From Sphingomonas sp. (GTDB lineage Bacteria; Pseudomonadota; Alphaproteobacteria; Sphingomonadales; Sphingomonadaceae): a stretch of 64,000 nucleotides of DNA. Below, piece by piece: positions 18,259 through 27,780 of this stretch. The stretch spans positions 1 through 64,000 of the forward strand of contig JAIELC010000027.1 of the NCBI GenBank assembly GCA_019753375.1. Direction: 5' to 3'. Below the pieces are notes generated by a model. It was given only the letters and a program-made list of their open reading frames with translations. It had not been told where the DNA came from and searched no databases. The translations under genes and the position numbers were made by a program. Position 1 is the first letter of the stretch. The number at the start of each line of letters is the position of its first letter.

Positions 18259-19629
18259 TCAGGCGGCGACGCTGGCAGAGAAGCCGTCGGCGGCACCTTT
18301 TAGGCCGGCAAGCCGATCGTCAACTTCGCCGAAATTGCGTTCGAGCAGATCGATCTCGCTGGCCACGCTTTCAGTGTCTTCGCGAATCGCGGCGATGGTG
18401 TTCGACATCGAATCGGCGGCCAGCGCGGTTTCATCGACCGATGCCGTGATGGCGGTCACGGTCTGCGCCTGCATTTCCATCGCCATGCGGATTTTTTCGG
18501 CCGACGCCTGCACCTCGTTCACCGTTGTGCGGATCGATGCGTTGGTTTCAACCGTTGACCTGGTGGCTGACTGAATAGCGGCAATCTTGGCGGCGATATC
18601 GTCGGTCGCGCGCGCGGTCTGGTTGGCGAGGCTTTTGACTTCCTGCGCGACGACCGCAAAACCGCGACCAGCATCGCCCGCGCGGGCGGCTTCGATCGTG
18701 GCGTTCAGTGCCAGCAAATTGGTCTGGCCGGCGATGTCGCGGATCAGCCCCAGAATTGATTCGATCGATTTGGCGTGGTCGGACAGCGTTTCCGACATGC
18801 CGACCGCTGCCCCTGCCTGCGTCGACGCGCGCGTCGCGATTGCGGCGGCCAGTTCGACCTCTGACCGGGCATCCTCGATCGCGCGGATCAGCCCGGCTGC
18901 GGTCTGCGCGGCTTCGCGCATGGCCGCCGCCGATTCATGCGCGGCATTGGCCATTTCGGATGTTTTGCCCAGCATGCCGCGCGCCGATCCGGATGCTCTG
19001 GTCGCCTGAACGCGAATGCGATTCCCCAAGGCCGCCGTCCCGTCGATCGATGCGCCGATGCTTTCGCGGAATTGTTCGGACCGCATCTGACGCTCGCTCC
19101 GCGCCAGTTCGGCGTCGGTTGCGCCCAGGTGCGACGCCATTACGTCCGCCTCAACCAGTGCCAGCCGCTGGATGATATCGCTGATGGCGCGCATTTTGCC
19201 GCAATCGCCCTCGAGTCGCGGTTCGATCAATTCCAGTGTCTTGGCATGCGCAAAGGCCAGCGACGACAATAGCGAGTCGAGCGGGACGTTGACGCGGTGC
19301 GAATCGATGGCGTGGCGATGCGCCATGCCGACCCATTCTTCGTCGAACGGGCTCTTATACTTCAGCAGCGTATAGCGTGCGCTGCGGGCGATCCGCTTGG
19401 CCAGCGACGCATCGTCGATCATGGCCCGCAGATGCCGCGCGGCGGGCAGCGCGAGATAATGTTCCCAAAAAGCCGTTGCGATCTGGGAGGTGCAATCCGC
19501 GATCAGCGCGGTGATTTCGGCGCAGACCGGACGTATTGCCCGATCCCAGTCATAATCACTGACACGATCGGCGATGTTGCGTCCGCCGTCGCTCCAGCCG
19601 CCTAGCGTCTCCGCATGCGTCTCCGCCAT
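18259..19629 (-). CDS. Soluble methyl-accepting chemotaxis protein with globin-like N-terminal sensor (copy A)
   Basis: 456 aa with no transmembrane segment. Residues ~25-175 resemble a protoglobin/globin-coupled-sensor domain: the [22 protein letters not shown] stretch lines up with the F-helix region of HemAT-type sensors, with H111 as candidate haem ligand. Residues ~200-450 are the MCP signalling domain, with the hairpin tip sequence [21 protein letters not shown]. It would pass an O2/redox-type signal to a CheA array. Second gene of a two-gene unit, 19 nt after copy B. Haem binding is inferred, not shown. The signalling-domain DNA is almost identical to that of copy B. Confidence 0.82.
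   Translation of the reverse strand: MAETHAETLGGWSDGGRNIADRVSDYDWDRAIRPVCAEITALIADCTSQIATAFWEHYLALPAARHLRAMIDDASLAKRIARSARYTLLKYKSPFDEEWVGMAHRHAIDSHRVNVPLDSLLSSLAFAHAKTLELIEPRLEGDCGKMRAISDIIQRLALVEADVMASHLGATDAELARSERQMRSEQFRESIGASIDGTAALGNRIRVQATRASGSARGMLGKTSEMANAAHESAAAMREAAQTAAGLIRAIEDARSEVELAAAIATRASTQAGAAVGMSETLSDHAKSIESILGLIRDIAGQTNLLALNATIEAARAGDAGRGFAVVAQEVKSLANQTARATDDIAAKIAAIQSATRSTVETNASIRTTVNEVQASAEKIRMAMEMQAQTVTAITASVDETALAADSMSNTIAAIREDTESVASEIDLLERNFGEVDDRLAGLKGAADGFSASVAA
18562..18786 (-). repeat. 225-bp direct repeat, copy A (MCP signalling domain)
   Basis: Base-for-base identical to 19952-20176 when read through. It forms the core of a gap-free, offset-1390 similarity running roughly 18350-18930 versus 19740-20320, with scattered mismatches outside the core. 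It encodes the conserved hairpin tip of the chemoreceptor. Confidence 0.9.
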
Positions 19630-19648
19630 GTCGGTGCCGTCCTCTCGG

Positions 19649-21007
19649 TTACGCTGCGACCTTGGAAATGAAATCGCTAGCGGTCGTCTTCAGCGCGCCG
19701 AGGCGGCCGTCAAAAGCGTCAAAGCCGCGGCCGACATTTTCGATCTCGCTGGCCACGCTTTCGGTGTCTTCGCGAATTGCGGCGATGGTGTTCGACATCG
19801 AATCGGCGGCTAGCGCAGTTTCATCGACCGACGCGGTGATGGCGGTCACGGTCTGTGCCTGAACTTCCATCGCGCTGCGGATTTTTTCGGCGGAGAATTG
19901 TACTTCGGCAACCGTGGCCCGGATCGACGCGTTGGTTTCAACCGTTGACCGGGTGGCTGACTGAATAGCGGCAATCTTGGCGGCGATATCGTCGGTCGCG
20001 CGCGCGGTCTGGTTGGCGAGGCTTTTGACTTCCTGCGCGACGACCGCAAAACCGCGACCAGCATCGCCCGCGCGGGCGGCTTCGATCGTGGCGTTCAGTG
20101 CCAGCAAATTGGTCTGGCCGGCGATGTCGCGGATCAGCCCCAGAATTGATTCGATCGATTTGGCGTGGTCGGACAGTGTTTCCGACATGCCGACCGCTGC
20201 CCCTGCCTGCGTCGAGGCGCGGGTCGCGATGTCTGCGGCTGCCTCGACTTCGGACCGGGCATCCTCGATCGCGCGGATCAGCCCGGCTGCGGTCTGCGCG
20301 GCTTCGCGCATGGCGACCGCCGACTGTTCGGCGGCGGCAGCGACTTCGGATGTCTTGTCGAGAACGCTTTTGGTCGATCCCGACGTCCGCGCGGCCTGAT
20401 GGCGCAATTCGGTGCCTTCCTGGGATACGCTTGCCACCATGGCGGCAATGCCGTCGCGATATTCATTGGCCAGACGATCGCGCGCGACCTGATTGCTGTG
20501 ATCGCGATAGGCATTGTAGATCGCGACCGTAATATCGCCTTCCAATGCGGACAGCCGCAACAAGGTATCGATCATCACCGCTTTTTTGGGTTCGCCGCTG
20601 GGGACATTGCGGACGATCACCGCCAGGGCGGCGCGGTCGGATGCGTTGATCATTGACAGCAGTGCCATTGGGGAAACGTGCGCCGCATAGGCGGCCGCCA
20701 CCGAACGCTCGATCGATTCGACCCAGGCGTGGCCGGCGGTATCAAGAAACCGGTCGCGCAGGAACCGACAGCCAATGTCGATCATCTGCTCTTCGTCTTT
20801 GGCAACAAAACTGCCCTGATCGGCAAAGCAGCGCTTCCACTGATCCCAATAGGCGGCAGAGACGGCGCGGACGTCGGGCTCGATCGCGCCCCAGGTATCG
20901 CGACTTGCGGTCGCCAGCGACCGGTCGAAATCAAATACCCGCAAGCGACCTTCAAGGTCGCACGCTGCGGCTACCGATCCAAGAACAGGTAGGTCGTTGG
21001 TGGGCAA
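19649..21007 (-). CDS. Soluble methyl-accepting chemotaxis protein with globin-like N-terminal sensor (copy B)
   Basis: 452 aa, no transmembrane segment. The TTG start at 21007 is supported by a GGAGA Shine-Dalgarno six bases upstream. The N-terminal ~175 residues are much diverged from copy A but keep the same globin-like layout: [13 protein letters not shown] with H110 aligns to H111 of copy A, and the preceding helix has the W/F pattern. The MCP signalling domain follows and is nearly identical to copy A, with the tip [21 protein letters not shown]. First gene of the pair. Divergent from sdhC across 223 bp. Confidence 0.82.
   Translation of the reverse strand: MPTNDLPVLGSVAAACDLEGRLRVFDFDRSLATASRDTWGAIEPDVRAVSAAYWDQWKRCFADQGSFVAKDEEQMIDIGCRFLRDRFLDTAGHAWVESIERSVAAAYAAHVSPMALLSMINASDRAALAVIVRNVPSGEPKKAVMIDTLLRLSALEGDITVAIYNAYRDHSNQVARDRLANEYRDGIAAMVASVSQEGTELRHQAARTSGSTKSVLDKTSEVAAAAEQSAVAMREAAQTAAGLIRAIEDARSEVEAAADIATRASTQAGAAVGMSETLSDHAKSIESILGLIRDIAGQTNLLALNATIEAARAGDAGRGFAVVAQEVKSLANQTARATDDIAAKIAAIQSATRSTVETNASIRATVAEVQFSAEKIRSAMEVQAQTVTAITASVDETALAADSMSNTIAAIREDTESVASEIENVGRGFDAFDGRLGALKTTASDFISKVAA
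19952..20176 (-). repeat. 225-bp direct repeat, copy B (MCP signalling domain)
   Basis: Identical to 18562-18786; flanking single-base differences occur at 18561/19951 and 18787/20177. Silent sites are also identical, so selection on protein alone does not explain it. Confidence 0.9.
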
Positions 21008-21143
21008 GGGTAATCTCCACGCAAGCGCAAATTGGTTGATCCGAAAACGCTGTACCCTTGGTTGCTACCCCGATTTGGTTAAGGCGAAGTTAGAATCAGG
21101 GCTGATTGCTCCAGAATTGCTGCCGTCATCGGTGTCGATACCA

Positions 21144-21164
21144 ACGGGCGCGTATTTCGCCCGT
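21144..21164. promoter_or_regulatory. Inverted repeat in the sdhC / chemoreceptor divergent region
   Basis: Perfect 7-bp arms ACGGGCG / CGCCCGT around a seven-base loop, 66 bp upstream of the sdhC start. It could be an operator or an untranslated-leader hairpin; nothing else of note is seen in this 223-bp gap. Confidence 0.35.
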
Positions 21165-21230
21165 CCGCGCGCTTGCCGCGCGCCTAGTCGGTGCCTAATA
21201 GGGCCGCATTGTCCAGTGAAGGATATCGCC

Positions 21231-21647
21231 TTGGCATCGCAACGTTCCTCTTCCCGGCCGCTTTCGCCGCACCTGACCATCTGGAAATGGGGCCCGCATA
21301 TGCTGGTTTCCATTCTGCACCGCGCCACGGGCGATGGCATGGCGCTGGTCGGATCGGTCCTGTTTGTGTGGTGGCTGGCGGCGTTGGCCGCGGGTGAAGC
21401 GGCCTATGCCCAGTTCATCGACATTTTCACGGTGTCATCGGGCGCGCCCAACATCATCGGCTATATATTCGGCATTGGCCTAACCTTGTCGTTTTTCCAG
21501 CACATGAGTTCTGGCATCCGTCACTTCGTGCTCGACACCGGCGCGGGCTATGAACTGAAGGGCAACCGGCGCGGCGCGCAGGGTACCATCGTAATTTCGG
21601 TCGTATTGACCGCGGCCTATTGGGCCTATCTGATCATGGGCAGCTGA
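21231..21647 (+). CDS. sdhC: Succinate dehydrogenase cytochrome b556 subunit
   Basis: Membrane anchor of complex II, 138 aa. The start chosen is TTG 21231, giving MASQRSSSRPLSPHLTIW, the usual N-terminus of the family; GAAGGA lies 7 nt upstream. A GTG at 21216 lacks a ribosome site. Three transmembrane segments. RPLSPHL and the SILHRATG quinone-site motif precede the first, and the haem b ligand is the His in SGIRHFVLD. Begins the sdhCDA operon; sdhB is 6.6 kb away. Confidence 0.92.
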   Translation: MASQRSSSRPLSPHLTIWKWGPHMLVSILHRATGDGMALVGSVLFVWWLAALAAGEAAYAQFIDIFTVSSGAPNIIGYIFGIGLTLSFFQHMSSGIRHFVLDTGAGYELKGNRRGAQGTIVISVVLTAAYWAYLIMGS

Positions 21648-21649
21648 TT

Positions 21650-22045
21650 ATGGGAACCGGAACAGAACTCGGCCGTGTGCGGGGCCTCGGATCGTCAAAG
21701 GATGGCGCCCATCACTGGTGGCATCAGCGGGTAACCGCGGCGGCCAATTTGCTGTTGATGCTGTGGTTTCTGGCGTCGATGGCGCGTTTGCCATCGCATG
21801 ATTACGCATCCTTGGTGCTCTGGCTTGGATCGGCCTGGGCGGCGGTGCCAATGCTGCTGCTGGTCCTCAGCGTGTTTTATCACATGCGGCTCGGGCTGCA
21901 GGTGCTGCTGGAAGATTATGTCCATGGCGCCGGGCGCTATGCGCTGATGCTGCTGCTCAATTTCTTCACCATCGGGCTTGGGGCAATCGCTGCCTTTGCG
22001 ATCCTCAAGCTTGCTTTCACTGCCTCGACGGGAGCCGCGCTGTAA
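21650..22045 (+). CDS. sdhD: Succinate dehydrogenase hydrophobic membrane anchor subunit
   Basis: 131 aa from ATG 21650, 2 nt after the sdhC stop. Three hydrophobic helices follow a short N-terminus with [10 protein letters not shown]. The [19 protein letters not shown] segment is the signature of alphaproteobacterial SdhD, the His being the likely haem or quinone-site residue. An upstream in-frame ATG at 21620 lies inside sdhC. Overlaps sdhA by one nucleotide. Confidence 0.92.
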   Translation: MGTGTELGRVRGLGSSKDGAHHWWHQRVTAAANLLLMLWFLASMARLPSHDYASLVLWLGSAWAAVPMLLLVLSVFYHMRLGLQVLLEDYVHGAGRYALMLLLNFFTIGLGAIAAFAILKLAFTASTGAAL

Positions 22046-23847
22046 TGGCCGATGCGTACAAGATCATCGATCACACCTATGACGCTGTTGTGGTCGGCGC
22101 GGGCGGATCGGGCCTGTGCGCAACCATGGGCATTGCCGAAGCGGGGTTGAAAACCGCGTGCATCACCAAAGTATTCCCAACCCGCAGCCACACGGTCGCG
22201 GCGCAAGGCGGCATTGCCGCCAGTCTGGGGAACAATACGCCCGATCACTGGACGTGGCACATGTACGATACCGTTAAGGGATCGGACTGGCTGGGGGATC
22301 AGGACGCCATTGAATATATGGTGCGGGAAGCACCCGCCGCAGTGTACGAGCTGGAACATGCGGGCGTACCGTTCAGCCGCAACGATAATGGCACCATCTA
22401 TCAGCGCCCATTTGGTGGCCATATGCAGAATATGGGTGAAGGCCCGCCGGTCCAGCGCACTTGCGCCGCTGCCGATCGGACCGGCCATGCGATGCTCCAC
22501 GCGCTGTACCAACAAAGCCTGAAGTACGACGCCGATTTCTTCATCGAATATTTCGCCCTCGATCTGATCATGGAAAACGGCGTCTGCCGGGGCGTGGTGG
22601 CGATGTGCATGGAAGATGGGTCGATCCACCGTTTTCGCGCGCATTCGGTTGTTCTCGCGACCGGTGGCTATGGCCGCTGTTATTTCTCCGCGACCAGCGC
22701 ACACACCTGCACCGGCGACGGCAATGCAATGGTGCTGCGCGCCGGGTTGCCGCTGCAGGACATGGAATTCGTTCAGTTCCACCCCACCGGCATCTATGGC
22801 GCCGGCGTGCTGATTACCGAAGGCGCGCGCGGCGAGGGCGGGTATCTGACCAATGCCGAGGGCGAGCGCTTCATGGAACGCTATGCCCCCAGTGCCAAGG
22901 ATCTGGCCAGCCGCGACGTCGTATCGCGCTGTATGGCGATCGAGATCCGCGAAGGGCGCGGTGTTGGCAAGGAAAAGGACCATATCTACCTGCACCTTGA
23001 CCATATCGATCCAAAGGTGCTGGCAGACCGGCTGCCCGGCATTACCGAAACGGGCAAGATTTTTGCCGGTGTTGATCTGACGCGCCAGGCACTGCCGGTG
23101 GTGCCGACCGTTCATTACAATATGGGCGGCATCCCAACCAATTATCACGGTGAGGTCGTGCAGTTGAAGGATGGCGATCCCGACGCGGTCGTCCCCGGGC
23201 TGTACGCGGTCGGCGAAGCGGCCTGCGTGTCGGTCCACGGCGCCAACCGGCTTGGGTCGAATTCGCTGATCGATCTGGTGGTGTTCGGCCGGGCAACCGG
23301 GTTGCGGATCAAGGAAACGCTCAAGCCCGGCACACCGCACGCGCCGCTCCCCAAGGGATCGGAAGAAATGGCGCTCGCGCGGCTTGATCACTTCCGCAAT
23401 GCCAGTGGTGGCACCCCGACCGCGCAAATCCGTCAGGCGATGCAGCGCACGATGCAAAAGCATTGCGCGGTGTTCCGCGACAATGCCCTGCTCGGCGAAG
23501 GCCAGAAGCAGGTAGCGGAAATCTATAAGTCGCTGGGCGATGTCGGCATCACCGACCGCAGCCTGATCTGGAATACCGATCTGATCGAAACGCTGGAGCT
23601 CGACAATCTGCTCGCGCAAGCGGTGGTGACGATCGAATCCGCGGCCAACCGCAAGGAATCGCGCGGCGCGCACGTGAACGAGGATTTCCCCGATCGCGAC
23701 GACAAGAACTGGATGAAGCACACCATCGCCAATTTTGATGGCTGGGGCGGCAAGGGCGGCACGACCAAGATCGATTACCGCCCCGTCCACGACTACACGC
23801 TGACCGAGGAAGCCGAGTACATCAAGCCGAAGAAGCGGGTGTATTGA
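22045..23847 (+). CDS. sdhA: Succinate dehydrogenase flavoprotein subunit
   Basis: Catalytic subunit oxidising succinate to fumarate, 600 aa. N-terminal FAD fold [21 protein letters not shown]49 in [10 protein letters not shown] is the covalent FAD attachment site. Substrate-site motifs [22 protein letters not shown], including the catalytic Arg, and [19 protein letters not shown]. The C-terminus [24 protein letters not shown] is standard. The gene after it is not sdhB but a C13 peptidase. Confidence 0.97.
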   Translation: MADAYKIIDHTYDAVVVGAGGSGLCATMGIAEAGLKTACITKVFPTRSHTVAAQGGIAASLGNNTPDHWTWHMYDTVKGSDWLGDQDAIEYMVREAPAAVYELEHAGVPFSRNDNGTIYQRPFGGHMQNMGEGPPVQRTCAAADRTGHAMLHALYQQSLKYDADFFIEYFALDLIMENGVCRGVVAMCMEDGSIHRFRAHSVVLATGGYGRCYFSATSAHTCTGDGNAMVLRAGLPLQDMEFVQFHPTGIYGAGVLITEGARGEGGYLTNAEGERFMERYAPSAKDLASRDVVSRCMAIEIREGRGVGKEKDHIYLHLDHIDPKVLADRLPGITETGKIFAGVDLTRQALPVVPTVHYNMGGIPTNYHGEVVQLKDGDPDAVVPGLYAVGEAACVSVHGANRLGSNSLIDLVVFGRATGLRIKETLKPGTPHAPLPKGSEEMALARLDHFRNASGGTPTAQIRQAMQRTMQKHCAVFRDNALLGEGQKQVAEIYKSLGDVGITDRSLIWNTDLIETLELDNLLAQAVVTIESAANRKESRGAHVNEDFPDRDDKNWMKHTIANFDGWGGKGGTTKIDYRPVHDYTLTEEAEYIKPKKRVY

Positions 23848-23958
23848 GGCTCGGTCGCGGCCCGGCTAGTCCATCCAACAGTTTTTCTTCGCTGCTGATT
23901 GATTGACACGTCGCGCCGTGCCGATTGAAGTGCCCGCAAGGGCATATAGGGGCACGGC

Positions 23959-24954
23959 ATGCGATTTGTGGGTACGGGGCGGATCATGCTTGCAGGCGCG
24001 TTTGCGCTGGTTGCGGCGTCGGCGGTGGCGCAGAGCGGCGGCTATCAGGCGCCGCGTCACGGCCTGCCCGCGCCCTTTCTGAAGGCGCTCGATCCTGCCG
24101 AAGTGATTCGTTACGCCGATGCCGGCATCCAGATCGAGCATGATCACCCCGCCACCTGGGCGCTTGCCGAGCATCGCCGTCTGGACAAGGCGCTGGCTGC
24201 ACTTCAGCCGCAGCGCAAGGGCGTGGTCGACGCCTATGTCGTTGCCGTGGCGCTCGATAGCGACCCCAATTTCGGCAAGGAAGCCCGCGAAGCGGCGCGG
24301 GTGCTGGGCCGCCGGTATGATGCCGCCGGTCGCACCATCGTGCTCGCCGGTTCGGACGGCGCGGCGGACAGCGATCTGCCGATGGGATCCCCCGATCATA
24401 TCAGTGCTGCGCTCAGCCGCGTGGCCGAATTGATGGACCCGGCTGAAGATGTGCTGGTGCTGTACACCACCAGCCACGGCGCGCCGCTGGGCATCGTCTA
24501 TAATGATGCCGACCAGGGCTTTGGGATCATTTCCCCCACCCGGTTGGCCGCGCAGATCGAAGGCCTCGGGATCAAACGGCGCGTGGTCATCCTGTCGGCC
24601 TGTTACGCCGGGGTGTTCGTGCCAGCGCTTGCCGGTCCCGACACCGCGGTGCTGACCGCCGCGTCGTCGGACCGCACTTCCTTTGGGTGCCAGGCCGATA
24701 ATGACTGGACCTTTTTTGGCGATGCGCTTGTCAATCATGCGCTTCGCAAGGCGCAGCCGCTTGATGCGGCGGCGCGCGAAGCGGCGGCACTGATTGGCCA
24801 ATGGGAAGCCAAGGGCAAGCTGACCCCGTCACAGCCACAGATTCAGATCGGCGCCAATGCCGCGTTGTGGCTCGCCATCCTCGATAAGCGTACACCGCGT
24901 GAGACGAGTGCGTCGGTCGGTCGGCCCGCGATAACGCTGCTCGATCAGCCATAA
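23959..24954 (+). CDS. C13-family (legumain-like) cysteine peptidase, exported
   Basis: 331 aa. Signal peptide (MRFVGTGRIMLAGAFALVAASAVAQ) followed by a domain of the caspase-haemoglobinase fold. The catalytic dyad is visible as H173 in TTSHGAP and C215 in LSACYAG, 42 residues apart after hydrophobic strands, as in peptidase C13. YNDADQGFGIISP between them is a likely substrate-binding loop. Periplasmic or secreted; specificity unknown. It stands alone between sdhA and creD. Confidence 0.82.
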   Translation: MRFVGTGRIMLAGAFALVAASAVAQSGGYQAPRHGLPAPFLKALDPAEVIRYADAGIQIEHDHPATWALAEHRRLDKALAALQPQRKGVVDAYVVAVALDSDPNFGKEAREAARVLGRRYDAAGRTIVLAGSDGAADSDLPMGSPDHISAALSRVAELMDPAEDVLVLYTTSHGAPLGIVYNDADQGFGIISPTRLAAQIEGLGIKRRVVILSACYAGVFVPALAGPDTAVLTAASSDRTSFGCQADNDWTFFGDALVNHALRKAQPLDAAAREAAALIGQWEAKGKLTPSQPQIQIGANAALWLAILDKRTPRETSASVGRPAITLLDQP

Positions 24955-25074
24955 CGCCGCCGCGCGGCGCGCCTGCACATCCTCTGCACATCTCCTCCTC
25001 CATAGCGCCATTGGCTTTTGGGTCCGCGCATCGCCACTGGAATTGGCCGACTGTCACAACAGGAGGCTCAGTCC

Positions 25075-26478
25075 ATGGTTCGACGATTTGGCGACACCGA
25101 ACGATCACCCGGTGCCAGAATGCTGTTCGCGGCGTTGGCCGCGATGGCGCTCGTGATCCCGCTCTTCACCGTGTATCTGCTGGTTTACGACCGGCAATCG
25201 CAGTCCAAGACCGCGCAGGCGAGCATCGTGCAGGGCTGGGGCAGGCCGCAGCTGATCGATGGCCCGGTGCTGGTTATCCCCTATTGGGAAGACAGCACCC
25301 AGACGATCACCGAAAAAGGGCGCACGATCGTCAAACCAGTGCGTACCGAACGGGAACTGGTTATTGCGCCGGATACAGCGACGCTCGACACCAGAATGCG
25401 GCCCCAACGGCTCAAGCGATCAATCTATCAGGCTGTTGTCTATGAAGCCGAGAATAGCGGGCATGCACGCTTCGCCATGCCTGCGGCACTGGCCCGGCTG
25501 GGTATTGCCGTTGACCAGCTGGCGCTTGACCGGGCCGAACTGCGGTTCGGGTTCAGCGATGCACGTGGACTGTTTGGGCCGCGACCGGTGGTCAGCGCCA
25601 ATGGACGATCGCTCAATCCTGAAACCGGGCGGTCCTCCAGTAATGGGGGCGCGGGTTTCCACAGCCTGATCGATGCCACGGCGCTGCCGAACACGCCGAT
25701 CGACATTGACTATCGCTATGCGCTTCGTGGCAACGCGTCGCTCACGCTTGTGCCGCAGGCAGGGGATACACGCTGGATCGTCCGGTCGCCCTGGCAAAAC
25801 CCCAGCTTCACCGGGGATTTCCTGCCGGCATCGCACCCGCAATCGGCAAAGGGTTTTGTCGCGACCTGGCAGATCGGCAATCTTGCGCTTGGCCGCCCGC
25901 TGGTCAGCATTGGCGATTCCGATCGCCCGGGCGCGGCGCCGTCGGACGCGCTGTTGGCATTACCATACGGCGACCCGGATCGAACCGCGGGCGGCGCGCG
26001 GGTTGAGCTGATCACGCCGGTTGATCTTTACGATCAGATCAACCGATCGGTGAAATATGGCTTTTTGTTTATTGGCTTCACCTTTGCCGCGCTGCTGATG
26101 TTCGACGTGGTTGGCGGGGTCCGGGTGTCCGCAATCGAATATCTGCTCGTGGGCATGGCGCTGGTCCTGTTCTTCGTCATGCTGCTGGCTTTTTCCGAAG
26201 TGGTTGGCTTTGCAACCGCCTATGCGGGTGCTGCTGCCGCGATCATCGCGTTGATCACCGCCTATGCGGCATCGGTGCTGAAAAGCTGGCGTCGCGCCCA
26301 GGCGATCGGGTTGATGCTGATCGGCCTCTATGGGGTGCTGTACGTGCTGCTCAGCCTTGAAGCCTATGCGCTGATGGTGGGATCGCTGCTGCTGTTTGTG
26401 GCGCTGGCGATGGTCATGTACCTGACCCGTCATCTCGACTGGAGCGGTCGCGAGGAAGAAGCGGCAACCTCCGGCTGA
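25075..26478 (+). CDS. creD: CreD-family inner-membrane protein
   Basis: 467 aa from ATG 25075, with AGGAGG at 25061-25066 as ribosome site. One N-terminal transmembrane segment (LFAALAAMALVIPLFTVYLLVY), a long periplasmic beta-rich domain of ~280 residues, then a cluster of about five helices starting at SVKYGFLFIGFTFAALLMFDV, the CreD hallmark. In enterobacteria CreD belongs to the CreBC regulon and affects envelope and colicin tolerance; no creBC genes are here. Ends immediately next to the convergent lldD-like stop. Confidence 0.88.
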   Translation: MVRRFGDTERSPGARMLFAALAAMALVIPLFTVYLLVYDRQSQSKTAQASIVQGWGRPQLIDGPVLVIPYWEDSTQTITEKGRTIVKPVRTERELVIAPDTATLDTRMRPQRLKRSIYQAVVYEAENSGHARFAMPAALARLGIAVDQLALDRAELRFGFSDARGLFGPRPVVSANGRSLNPETGRSSSNGGAGFHSLIDATALPNTPIDIDYRYALRGNASLTLVPQAGDTRWIVRSPWQNPSFTGDFLPASHPQSAKGFVATWQIGNLALGRPLVSIGDSDRPGAAPSDALLALPYGDPDRTAGGARVELITPVDLYDQINRSVKYGFLFIGFTFAALLMFDVVGGVRVSAIEYLLVGMALVLFFVMLLAFSEVVGFATAYAGAAAAIIALITAYAASVLKSWRRAQAIGLMLIGLYGVLYVLLSLEAYALMVGSLLLFVALAMVMYLTRHLDWSGREEEAATSG

Positions 26479-27627
26479 TCAACGCCAGCGAAGATTGGCG
26501 CGCGTCAGGTCGCTTACCTGGCGCGCGCCCATCAATTTCATGTCGCGTTCGATTTCGCTGCGCAGATTGCCCAATGTCCGCTCGACGCCCGCCTGCCCCG
26601 CAGCGGCAAGCGCATACAGGTACAGCCGCCCCCCTGAACAGGCCGTGGCCCCGACACTCAGTGCCTTCAGCACATGGCTGCCCCGGGTAATGCCGCCGTC
26701 ACAGATCACGTCGATCTTGTCGCCGACCGCGTCGACGATTTCCGCCAGCTGGTCAAAGGGGGCACGGCTGCCATCCAGTTGGCGGCCGCCATGGTTCGAC
26801 ACCATGATCGCGGTGGCGCCGATATCGACCGCGCGGCGCGCGTCTTCCACCGACATGATCCCTTTCAGGCAAAACTGGCCGCCCCAGTCGGCACGGATCG
26901 CTTCGGCGGTTTTCCAGTCCAGCGACTGATCGAGCATTTTGGTGAAATAGTCGCCGACCGACATCGACTTGCGCGATCCTTCGTCAAGGTAATCCTTCAG
27001 GTTGGACAGCTCAAATGGGTCGCGGAACAGGTAATTGAGCGTCCACCGCGGGTGCATGGCAAAGCTGAGTGCGGAACCCGGGGTCAGGCGCGGGGGCGAT
27101 GTGAAGCCGGTTCGCAAACAGCGTTCGCGGTTGCCCCCGACGATCGTGTCGACGGTCAGCGCGATCGCGTCGAACTTCGCCGCCTTGCACGCCGCAATCA
27201 TCGCGGCATTCAGGCCCTTGTCCTTATGGACGTAAAGCTGAAACAGCTTGGGGCTGCTGATTGACTGGCCGATTTCGGCGATACTGACCGTGGCGAGCGA
27301 GGAAATACCGAACCAGGTGCCAAATTTTTCGGCGGCGGCGGCCACCGCGCGCTCGCCGCGCCAATGGAACAGCCGCTGCAGCGCAGTCGGCGACAGGAAC
27401 AGCGGCATCGCAATCCGCTTGCCCATCACCGTGACGCTCATGTCGATGTCTTCGACGCCCGCCAGCACATTGGGGACCAGATCGCAGCTTTCATACGCCG
27501 CCGTGTTGCGCCGCCGGGTGACTTCATCGTCGGCCGCGCCGTCGATGTAATGGAACACCGGCCCGGGCAGCCGCGCGCGTGCCAGCCGCCGGAAATCGTC
27601 GATATTGTGGCAGTCGTTAAGCCGCAT
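26479..27627 (-). CDS. FMN-dependent alpha-hydroxy-acid oxidase/dehydrogenase (LldD-like)
   Basis: 382 aa TIM-barrel flavoenzyme oxidising an L-2-hydroxy acid, most likely L-lactate. N-terminal [28 protein letters not shown]-contact region [23 protein letters not shown], and the catalytic-His motif [11 protein letters not shown] followed by [16 protein letters not shown]. Substrate distinction (lactate versus mandelate or glycolate) is not possible by eye. Divergent from crtI across 153 bp. Convergent with creD, the two stop codons abutting. Confidence 0.88.
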   Translation of the reverse strand: MRLNDCHNIDDFRRLARARLPGPVFHYIDGAADDEVTRRRNTAAYESCDLVPNVLAGVEDIDMSVTVMGKRIAMPLFLSPTALQRLFHWRGERAVAAAAEKFGTWFGISSLATVSIAEIGQSISSPKLFQLYVHKDKGLNAAMIAACKAAKFDAIALTVDTIVGGNRERCLRTGFTSPPRLTPGSALSFAMHPRWTLNYLFRDPFELSNLKDYLDEGSRKSMSVGDYFTKMLDQSLDWKTAEAIRADWGGQFCLKGIMSVEDARRAVDIGATAIMVSNHGGRQLDGSRAPFDQLAEIVDAVGDKIDVICDGGITRGSHVLKALSVGATACSGGRLYLYALAAAGQAGVERTLGNLRSEIERDMKLMGARQVSDLTRANLRWR

Positions 27628-27780
27628 CGCTCTGGGCTAGGCGGTGAGGGCAGCGAGGGCAAGCGCTCTCCACCAGCGACCGCGCTCGGCATCGCCAACG
27701 CCGGCGCCGGGTACGGTCTTGAGGCCGGGGTGGCATCTTTGGCTTTGAACTCTTGCGCCGAACCGCTTAGCCGGGACGAT

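Noticed and set aside
21216..21230. GTG 21216 as sdhC start
   Set aside because: No ribosome site; the TTG at 21231 has GAAGGA at a good distance and gives the family N-terminus.
21937..23790. 617-codon open frame antisense to sdhA
   Set aside because: Long antisense frames are expected in GC-rich coding DNA. Its translation is Arg/His/Gly-rich without family motifs, and sdhA is certain on the other strand.
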